64,000 nt of DNA, taken from assembly GCA_026770025.1 (NCBI GenBank), contig JAMXDE010000008.1:2542001-2606000 (forward strand). The letters run 5' to 3'. This document shows, in pieces, positions 56,955-64,000 of the stretch. The notes beneath the pieces were generated by a model. The model ran no database searches and was not told where the DNA came from. It saw nothing but the letters and a program-made list of their open reading frames with translations. The DNA is from Craspedostauros australis (taxonomy: Eukaryota > Bacillariophyta > Bacillariophyceae > Mastogloiales > Achnanthaceae). Position 1 is the stretch's first letter. The number at the start of each line of letters is the position of its first letter. The translations under genes and the position numbers were made by a program.

Positions 56955-57479
56955 AGAGGAAGGAAAGAGTCCCATTACTCGTTCGACAGCACCAGCGCAA
57001 GTATGTAGACCAAAGGTCTCGTACAGAGGTGCGAGCGCTTCCGCAATCCTTCGAGTGTAACGCTGCAATGATTTGCAGAAAGCAGTTGACACAATGTACA
57101 AAGGAACTTACTTTTGTGAATGGCTAATCTTGCGTCACTTTTTGTAATCTATGTGCTAGTGTGTATGTGCGGCCTGGCCGAAGGATTGCTCTGCTCTGTT
57201 CTCGAGAGTGAGATAGGAGCCTACCATGCTCTCTTGCATGTTCAAAATTGCTTGCTTCATCGCGGTCGGTTGAAGCTGCTTTTCGTTGTGACTGTGCGTG
57301 CATGTTGGTGTGTGCATATTCTCACAGCATACCCGCAGCACCATCAGAACAACGCCGGGGTGTCAACCCTCCCCTTCAAACACAGCGGCCGCAGGGTGTG
57401 ACTGCTATCATCGCGTCGGCTGGATCAGATTCTGATTCTACTCTAAATCGTTTGCACTTGCTCTCGCACAGCTGCTCGT
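56955..57479. other. Convergent intergenic spacer
   Basis: Between the 3' ends of the GST and glutamine amidotransferase genes. No gene or marked repeat is seen. Confidence 0.45.
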
Positions 57480-58556
57480 TTACGATGACACCAGAGCTTG
57501 CTGAAATCGTCTGGAATAGAGGCCGTGGCCTTGCTTTTGCAGGACCTCGCAGCATCGAGGTGTTCGGTAGGGCATGCCCTTGTCAAACATGAGCAGCTCG
57601 CCGCGTTTGAACTCCACCCAGCCATCTTCATCGGTGACTGGTTCCGTGGCGACAACGGCCACGCGATTGCTAACATCAGACGTGTGCTGCGACAAAGATG
57701 CGTTGTTGTTGCTGCTGCTGCTGCTGCTGCCGTTGTTGTTGTGCCCATTGCGGTCATCGTCGCGATGTTGTTGATCGTTCCCTAGCTGTTGATTTTTCTG
57801 TTGCTGGAGCTGCTGCTGATGCTGCTGTGAACAATTTTGATGCTGATGATCTATGCGCTCGTTTGCGGTGGAAGACAACGGCTCATCGCGGATGATGTAA
57901 TGCAATCCATTCCACACTTCAGAGCCCGGCCTGCGCCCCGGCCAGGAATAAGCAAACATGGTGTACTCTCCACAACCCAGGAGGAAGTTGAAGATGGTGG
58001 AATCCTCATCATCCGTGATGATCTCCTTGCAGATTCTGGAGAGGAAGCTGTGCAGGACAGGCAACGTGGGCAGGGTGTCGAATTCCGCCTTGAGCGCGTT
58101 GAGGATGGCGCAGAAGACCGCCTCGGAGTCCGTGTCGCCGACGGGTATGTACTGTGTATCCACGGGCGAGGCCTTTCCGAGGCACGGCTGGTCCTGCTGC
58201 GGTCTGCAGTGGTCGTACTTTGCGATCTGCCCGTTGTGGCAGAAGGACCAGTGGATGCCCCAAAGCTCCCTGGCAAAAGGATGGACGTTGGCGAGGTTGA
58301 TGCCTCCGGTGGTCGCAAAGCGCACGTGCGCCATCATGTTGTACGTGGTGATGGAGCAGTCCTGCAGGAACTTGGCGATGGGCGATTGGACTGCCGCCTG
58401 CGTGTCATGGAAGCTTTGCAGTCCGTTGCCCTGGTAGATTGCGAGGCCAAAGCCATGCGCGTGGATGTCCGTGCCACCACCTCGTTTGCAAAAGCACTTG
58501 AGGTTGGCGCAGAAGCTCCGCCGACGTGAGCTGTTCATTGCGTAGATTTGGCACAT
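57480..58556 (-). CDS. Class II glutamine amidotransferase (YafJ/DUG3-type)
   Basis: Single exon, 358 aa from ATG 58556. The frame extends upstream, but starting here places Cys at position 2, the N-terminal nucleophile of class II (Ntn) amidotransferases after Met removal. Supporting motifs: HAHGFGLAIYQGNG, MAHVRFATTGGINLANVHPF (R and T-G substrate contacts) and WSFCHNGQIAKY (N-G oxyanion loop). Then VGDTDSEAVFCAILN, all in the order of YafJ/DUG3-like proteins. DUG3 in yeast helps degrade glutathione; that role here is only an analogy. A Q/H/N/S-rich insert (about residues 225-280) separates the core from the final strand DGWVEFKRGELLMFDKG. No synthetase domain is attached. Confidence 0.85.
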   Translation of the reverse strand: MCQIYAMNSSRRRSFCANLKCFCKRGGGTDIHAHGFGLAIYQGNGLQSFHDTQAAVQSPIAKFLQDCSITTYNMMAHVRFATTGGINLANVHPFARELWGIHWSFCHNGQIAKYDHCRPQQDQPCLGKASPVDTQYIPVGDTDSEAVFCAILNALKAEFDTLPTLPVLHSFLSRICKEIITDDEDSTIFNFLLGCGEYTMFAYSWPGRRPGSEVWNGLHYIIRDEPLSSTANERIDHQHQNCSQQHQQQLQQQKNQQLGNDQQHRDDDRNGHNNNGSSSSSSNNNASLSQHTSDVSNRVAVVATEPVTDEDGWVEFKRGELLMFDKGMPYRTPRCCEVLQKQGHGLYSRRFQQALVSS

Positions 58557-60230
58557 GGTGCTGGTGTCGTACGAGTGTGGTGGCTGATGGTGTTTGGATG
58601 ATGCGGGGATGGAATGTATAATATAACAATAGAATATATAATAGTTCGTCGCTCGCAACGCACTGGAAGGTGCAGGATGAAGGACGATGAACTCTCCACG
58701 TTGCGCTCTCTGTGTTGGTGCCGATTGCGCGCACTCCAACACTTCCTCTTGTCCTGTTGTCCTGTTGTCCTGTTGTGCTGCTGTGCTGTCGTTTTACTTT
58801 GTTCACTCTTGTTCGACTGTCGTCTGATTGGATCTGCGTGTTTCTTCAGCCGTGCTCGTGTATAGTGTTGGCAAGTGCCGAATTGTGTGCTGCAGTCACG
58901 ACCACTCAACAATACTTGCACCATACGCTGCCTTGGTGTTCCGCAGATGGTGTGGCCGATCGCTCTGCGTGTTTGGTTGCTGCCCCAAAGCTGTGTTGTT
59001 GGTCGGAGTCGCTCCGAATTCTGTGGCGGTGCTGACGATGATGTGCCGGCGATGCCGCTGTTGATGCTGATGACGGGACGTACTGTGGCAGAATCCTGGT
59101 GTGGGCATGCAATTGTGGGTCGTACTCGTAATCGCACCAAGAAGAGGTGAAGAGATGGGAGGACGACTTGGGATGTCGGTGCTGTTGTGCTTGTGATTGT
59201 GTTGGTGGCGATCGTGATGATGTTGCCGGGTTTGGTGTTGGGGTTGGTCCTTGGTCTTGGATGGTTGGCGAAAACAGAGATCGGCGGTTGGTGCGCGTTT
59301 GGGCTGCGGGTTCTCGTCGCGCCGAGGCTCTGCGATTGTGCCGTCTGGAACTCGCATTTTGTGAGTTGTGGAATCGTCGTGTCGTCATGGACGTTGGTGG
59401 GTTGCAGATGTGGCAGGGAGAGGAACACCATCTCGACGCATTGACATTTCATTCTGTTCTGCGTGACGTCATGATGGACACAAAAGGAATCTATCTGTGT
59501 CTGTCCATCTGGCAGCATCACAGTCGGTCCAGTGTGTCAGCTGTGCCATTGTTCGTCATGCTTTGATCCCTCCGACCGCATCCTCGGCTTTGTGTGGTTT
59601 TGCGGTTTTGTTGTGTTTGTTGTGTTTGTTGTGTTTGTTGTGTTTGTTGTGTTTGTTGTGTTTGTTGTGTTTGTGTCGATTTTGGTTTTGATTTCGGCTT
59701 CGACTTTGGTGTTGAGTTGTTGGTGATGTGGGGATGTCGTCGTACATGGCCGCGCCTACCGCCTCTTCGTCTCTTCTGCCGTTGGTGTTCCAGGTTGCGA
59801 AGATACGCGCACTGGGACAGCAGCACAATCACAACGTCGTCATTTGATACCGCGGGGGTGGTGCACGATCTATCATAGAAGACGATCGAGAGAGACAACT
59901 GAAAGCAGCCCATTATTGCGCCGACAGGTGCGCATGCGTCCTCGTGCGGTTCTTGTGGAGTGGCGTGGCATCATCGACATCATACGAGTTTGCTGTGCTC
60001 GTATAGTACATCCGCATAGATCGTGGAGCACTGCGAGCACGGGCCACAAGTACTACATTGCAGCAGAGTGATACTCGTTGACAAGCTCCATCCATTGTCA
60101 GCGCAGACGGTATCGCACAAGGATCTGGGGCCAGAGTGTCGTGAAGAGGACAAGATCAGAGCTGATCTGATCTGATCTGCTAGTCAAGCGCTCTGCTCGA
60201 AGCCACCTTGCGTTCCGCATTCGCTGGACG
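58557..60230. other. Divergent region with 9-bp tandem repeat
   Basis: A 1.7-kb spacer between the amidotransferase and the K/N-rich protein. Long minus-strand frames here are Thr/Asn/Gln-rich by-products of GT-rich sequence. Repeats include CCTGTTGTCCTGTTGTCCTG near 58750-58775 and the 9-bp array at 59611-59673. GATCTGATCTGATCTG lies at 60164-60179. Confidence 0.5.
59611..59673. repeat. Seven tandem copies of a 9-bp unit
   Basis: Perfect copies of TTGTGTTTG starting at 59611 and every 9 bp to 59665. Open in several frames, but no gene is supported over it. Confidence 0.92.
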
Positions 60231-61982
60231 ATGAGGGGCAATAAGAAGAACGGCGGCAGCAAGGGAAATGCTGCCAATGATGGGGGCAATGCTGCAGGCA
60301 ATGCAGCAGGCAAAGGAGAGGGGAGCGGCAACGCCACCAAGGGAGACACCAATGGAAGTGCGTCAGGTGGTGCCGCAGCCGGGGGCGGTGGAGGTCGCAA
60401 ACGAAACCGCAATCGCAATCGGAACCAGAAGAACAAGAGAGGCAATGCCAATGGCGGCACCAACACAAATGCCAACGCAAATGCAGGCTCTGATGGCAAT
60501 GCAAAGGTCAAAGCAAAAGCAAACGCAAATGCAAACGGGAAGGATGATGCCAAGACCAAACCTCAGAACGGATCCGCCAAAGCAAAGAACGGGAGCAACA
60601 AATCCAAGAACAGCAAGAAGCAGAACAAGTCAAGCAACAACAACAACAACAACAATGCCAACAACAAGAAGAATGCGATCCCGCATCCTGCTCAAACCAA
60701 AGTCACTTTCCGCCATGTGCAGAACGCTGAGGCGAATGGTTCCGTTGCCAACATGATCACGCTGGCGCAGGCAATCTTGGATGACTTCATGGCATCGTCT
60801 GCATCCGAAGAGTCGCCTGTTGCCTTTCAGATGGATCGCTATGCTGCGAGGCGTTTGGTGGAAGCGGAACAGGCCGTCATCGCTGCCAAGAAGAAAGCCC
60901 TGGCGGCCGCCGCCGGTGAACAAGCTCAACAAGAGGAGACAGACGACGGTGGTGAAGACGGAAAGGATGGAGGAGCTGCAGCCGATGCAAGCACAACAGA
61001 TGATGTCAACGCCAACGCCATCACCAACAACGCCGAGAGTAACAGCAACAGCAGCAGCAGCAACAACAACAACAACGATCCCGAAGTCATCATCGCAGAG
61101 AAGACGCCGACGAACGCTCCGATCATCACGGTGAGACCCATGTATGCCAACCCACCGAAGCAGACTCAACGGCGTGGCGAGCGAGCAGGAAGCATGTACA
61201 TGGTCTTCGTCGCACCCAGAATCGAACCAAAGCAGAACAACAACGCCAACAGCAAAGGCGGATCCAATGCCAAAAAGAGCCAGATCGACTACTCCGAGGA
61301 CCTTGCCAAGGGCCGTCTGCAGTTGGCGCGTGCTGTCGAATCCCTTGCCAACTACCTTCGATCCAACGAGACAAAGTACAGTCGCTGCATTGTGGAAGAA
61401 AGTCTCTCTGGGAAAACCTGGAGGAACCAGGGTCGTCCGGATCGCCGCAAGGGTTCCGTGGAAGCCTCGGCCGATTACAAGGCATGGATGCAATCGGAGC
61501 AACAGCATGCAGAGGACCTCAAAGCGCGTCCCAAACCTCCACCTGGGGGTGGCAGCACATCGGCGTCTGCCGCTGTGGCAAATGCTTCCGAAGATGGCGA
61601 TGCGGCCGATGGCGAAACGAAGATCCAAGACGAGCAGAAGGACGACCCACAACAACAACAACAACAACAACAACAACTGCATCAGCAGCAGCAGCAACTT
61701 TCGGCCCTCGTCTTGCATCTGCGTGCCAAGCGCGAAGAAGAGAAGATGAAGAAAAAGGAGAACTCCAGCAAGACCAAAAAGGCAAAGAAGACAGCTTCTG
61801 GAGGAGGCGGAGCAAAGGCATCGACAAAAGCATCGGCGAAGAAAAAGAAGGGAGCAGGTGGACAGAACCAGAAGAAGGCCAACGGTCGTCGTGATGGAAG
61901 CAAGCAGAAGAAGGCGAACAAGCAAAAGAAACGGGCGCCGCAGCCAACCTTGCTGAAGCCACCGTCTGCAGGAGGTGGATAA
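60231..61982 (+). CDS. Lys/Asn/Gly-rich protein, possibly UPF3-like
   Basis: Single exon, 583 aa, ATG at 60231. The first 150 residues are Gly/Asn/Lys/Ala repeats. A conserved-looking core follows: TKVTFRHVQNAEANGSVANM (about 162-182); an acidic insert; then PPKQTQRRGERAGSMYMVFV, IDYSEDLAKGRLQLARAVES and CIVEESLSGKTWRNQGRPD followed by KGSVEASADYKAWMQ. The start (K-V-x-x-R), the V-E-x-x motif and the G-S-V-E-x-x-x-x-Y end loosely recall the Smg4/UPF3 domain of nonsense-mediated decay, but the match is weak and the middle does not fit. The C-terminus is a Q9 run and a strongly basic KKK/GG tail typical of RNA-binding proteins. Function is not assigned. Confidence 0.6.
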   Translation: MRGNKKNGGSKGNAANDGGNAAGNAAGKGEGSGNATKGDTNGSASGGAAAGGGGGRKRNRNRNRNQKNKRGNANGGTNTNANANAGSDGNAKVKAKANANANGKDDAKTKPQNGSAKAKNGSNKSKNSKKQNKSSNNNNNNNANNKKNAIPHPAQTKVTFRHVQNAEANGSVANMITLAQAILDDFMASSASEESPVAFQMDRYAARRLVEAEQAVIAAKKKALAAAAGEQAQQEETDDGGEDGKDGGAAADASTTDDVNANAITNNAESNSNSSSSNNNNNDPEVIIAEKTPTNAPIITVRPMYANPPKQTQRRGERAGSMYMVFVAPRIEPKQNNNANSKGGSNAKKSQIDYSEDLAKGRLQLARAVESLANYLRSNETKYSRCIVEESLSGKTWRNQGRPDRRKGSVEASADYKAWMQSEQQHAEDLKARPKPPPGGGSTSASAAVANASEDGDAADGETKIQDEQKDDPQQQQQQQQQLHQQQQQLSALVLHLRAKREEEKMKKKENSSKTKKAKKTASGGGGAKASTKASAKKKKGAGGQNQKKANGRRDGSKQKKANKQKKRAPQPTLLKPPSAGGG

Positions 61983-63361
61983 AGCAAGAATCATCGTACG
62001 GATATACGCATTGGAAATTCAGAGAGGAAAGCAGGTAGAGTATCTCGAAACAACGCAGAGGAATCTACACAAGGAGGAAGGCATTGATTCAACGCATTCC
62101 CCAACTCTTTGTTTCCGAATCGTCGTCGTCATCGGCGGCATCACCAGCAGAAATAGCAGCATGAGCGAATCCTTGAAAATGAATGGATCAATGAACGCAT
62201 CGCCCGGTCGATCGGTCGCATCACTTTCTTCATATGTGTATCTATCAGACAACGTTGGACGCAAAGCCCCGATCTCTCGACATACTCTACGATCTATGAG
62301 GGTCCACCACTGCGTCCAAGCCTGGCGGTAGTGTCGGATGAATCCAACGTCTCCAGCCCACGACTCAGCTGAGTGATGCTATTCTCATCATCACGGCAAC
62401 GTTTTCGCCGCGAGCGGAAACAAGGGGAGGATTGGCCGTTGCTTGTCGTCACTTTCATCAACAACACGAGTACGTGCTGGTGCAGGCTATGCACACTGTG
62501 TACTCTACTCCAACGATATTCACGGCAATCAACCCCGCCGTCTTACAAGTATGAAACGTTGACGTGCACGTGCACGTGCAAGAAGATATGTACATTGCAG
62601 TACCAGCGAGGTGGCACCAACCATGTGCACCGTCACACCAGAACGTACCGTACCATGGGGGAAGTGAGAGGCATGGCTGCGAGATCCCAAAAACAGCAGC
62701 ACCAGATATGAATGCGATCGGCATTGCTCTGCTTTCGAGCATGTGCCAATACGATCCAACACATTCTATCATGCTTGCTTTTGCGAAAGTATTCGTACCA
62801 TGTCCAACACCATTTCTACCAGGCCATCCATCTGCATCATGAAACGCCCATGGCGTTGGTTGATCCAAATAGGACACTAGTAGTACACGCCAAGGTGCCA
62901 TACGAGCAGTACCTACAATCAATTCTGGTACGGCCGCGCTCACTCCCGGTAAGCATACTTGAGGGTAGAATAAGTGTGGGAGAAGCAAAGTAACGTCCAC
63001 CATCAACAACAATGTGTTCTGTTTGCTAACGTATGTACAAGGCGTACGCGTATGGTGGTGTACGATGAAGTGCGCCAGCATTCGTTGAGTACGGAGAAAT
63101 CTTGTCATTCAACCGCACTGCGAGTGCATTCGACACTCGCAGAGCAGTCTGAAAGCCGAATTCAACGGGTATCCGCTTCATGTCCTCCCCTGAGTACGAA
63201 TGGCACACGCCACGAGGACTCTCGAATACGATAACATACTCGGGCTGCACCAGTATTGCCTCTCATTCCTGCACGACGAAGACACCCATCGTTGCCTCGA
63301 AGTACCCCGCTGCAAATGCAATTGACAATGCTACGCTGGTGCTGGCGCTGGTGGTGTTGCC
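61983..63361. other. Convergent intergenic region, no gene recognised
   Basis: 1.4 kb between the 3' end of the K/N-rich gene and the 3' end of the TLC gene. Small frames only. A GTGCACGTGCACGTGCA palindromic stretch lies at 62563-62579, and CTCTACTCC at 62502-62510. Confidence 0.45.
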
Positions 63362-63853
63362 TCAATCCTCCTTCTTGCCTTGGATTTTCTGGCCCGCATC
63401 CTCCAGCTCGTTGCCCTCTTTGATCTTCTCGTTGCCGCTGAGTTTTCGCTTGACCTTGAGGATAATCTTGTAAAACCAGAATGCGTTGAGGCTATGGAAG
63501 AAGACGCCAAAGACGAAGACCATGATATGGAAATGACTCGGCAAGCAGGACTGGTACTCCTCGGTGTCTTTGACCTGGGATATCGTGGAAACGATGCCGT
63601 ACCAAATGTACGGAACGCTGACAATGCGGTAGGCGAAGAAGGCGAGGACGAAGAACCCCATGTTGACGGTCGTAATGAGCTCGGAGAAGAATTCAGCACG
63701 CACAGCCGCCAGGTGGCAGGTCGAGATTTCCATCAGGAGCATCGGGACGATGATCTCGGAGACGTCGTAGTAACAAAAGTAGGCCATGATGGAGAAAGTG
63801 GCGAGACCGTGAGCGAGCTGGATTGCCGATTGCCGATCGCGTGGAGATGGCAT
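63362..63853 (-). CDS. TLC-domain membrane protein, C-terminal part (5' part unresolved)
   Basis: This frame encodes the end of a TRAM-LAG1-CLN8 (TLC) domain: a helix LAHGLATFSIMAYFCYY, the characteristic MLLMEISTCHLAAVR block, helix TTVNMGFFVLAFFAYRI, a last helix HIMVFVFGVFFHSLNAFWFY and a charged cytosolic tail ending GKKED. The ATG at 63853 is probably not the true start. A plausible upstream exon reads through about 63900-64000 in another frame (IFGDNPFRAHRRIDCFVFS), joined by a short intron (GTATTG...AATCCAG ending at 63817). If so, the gene begins outside the window. TLC proteins of this TMEM56-like layout are lipid-related ER/Golgi membrane proteins; ceramide synthases share the fold, but the double-His motif is not visible here. 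Confidence 0.7.
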   Translation of the reverse strand: MPSPRDRQSAIQLAHGLATFSIMAYFCYYDVSEIIVPMLLMEISTCHLAAVRAEFFSELITTVNMGFFVLAFFAYRIVSVPYIWYGIVSTISQVKDTEEYQSCLPSHFHIMVFVFGVFFHSLNAFWFYKIILKVKRKLSGNEKIKEGNELEDAGQKIQGKKED

Positions 63854-64000
63854 TACCGTGGGTGCGATTGTGTGAATCCGGATGCGAACGCCAATACGGA
63901 TGCCAATGCCAATGTCGATGCCGATGTCGAGATGGAAAAGACAAAGCAGTCGATGCGTCGGTGTGCACGGAATGGATTGTCGCCGAAGATCGATGGTTGA

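Noticed and set aside
58535-59521. 328-codon minus-strand frame upstream of the amidotransferase
   Set aside because: Thr/Gln/Asn/Pro-rich low complexity with no recognisable domain; overlaps the amidotransferase start in another frame.
60630-61994. 454-codon frame antisense to the K/N-rich gene
   Set aside because: Leu/Val/Cys-rich antisense of CAA/GCA/AAG-rich coding sequence; a shadow.
62563-62579. GTGCAC/CACGTG palindrome as a regulatory site
   Set aside because: Short, isolated in a convergent intergenic region, and no gene start nearby.

Overview
The window is nuclear DNA of a photosynthetic stramenopile, most likely a diatom. The main evidence is an intact fucoxanthin-chlorophyll a/c protein gene (42531-43282) together with four other proteins whose N-termini look like diatom bipartite plastid pre-sequences (a signal peptide with Phe at or just after the expected cleavage point). 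Genes are dense, lie on both strands, and carry few short GT-AG introns. Intergenic DNA is rich in CAA/CAG/CTACT simple repeats. All splice models were made by eye from GT/AG signals, reading phase and protein similarity; there was no transcript support.

Layout. 1-1606: C-terminal part of a kinesin-4-like motor, cut by the window edge. 3077-9228: SnoaL-like plastid protein, UTP6 (rRNA processing), a mitochondrial TatB-like protein, and a plastid PAP/fibrillin. 9525-15561: a complete-looking DNA transposon of about 6.0 kb with 42-bp terminal inverted repeats (35/42 identical), a CTG target duplication, a three-exon DDE (PIF/Harbinger-type) transposase, and a divergent 669-aa accessory protein. 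Between its two genes lie helically phased 21/22-bp arrays of the same TGTCGG core found in its termini. 15870-19005: DUF1826 protein and a BSD-domain protein. 19801-35179: a five-exon TRRAP/Tra1 gene (about 4789 aa). 35405-37609: a plastid-targeted DEAD-box helicase. 39296-43282: a TM9 nonaspanin and the FCP. 44206-47318: a Q/H/N-rich PX-domain protein. 48787-53047 (or 53130): a POT1-like telomere end-binding protein. 53300-58556: a SET-domain protein, an omega-like glutathione S-transferase and a class II glutamine amidotransferase. 60231-61982: a K/N-rich protein, possibly UPF3-like. 63362-end: the C-terminal part of a TLC-domain membrane protein.

The host genes do not form one pathway. 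They are unrelated housekeeping genes (chromatin, telomere, rRNA processing, plastid, membrane traffic) arranged in convergent and divergent pairs. The coherent system in the window is the transposon: transposase, accessory protein, terminal repeats and the phased binding-site-like arrays probably work together.
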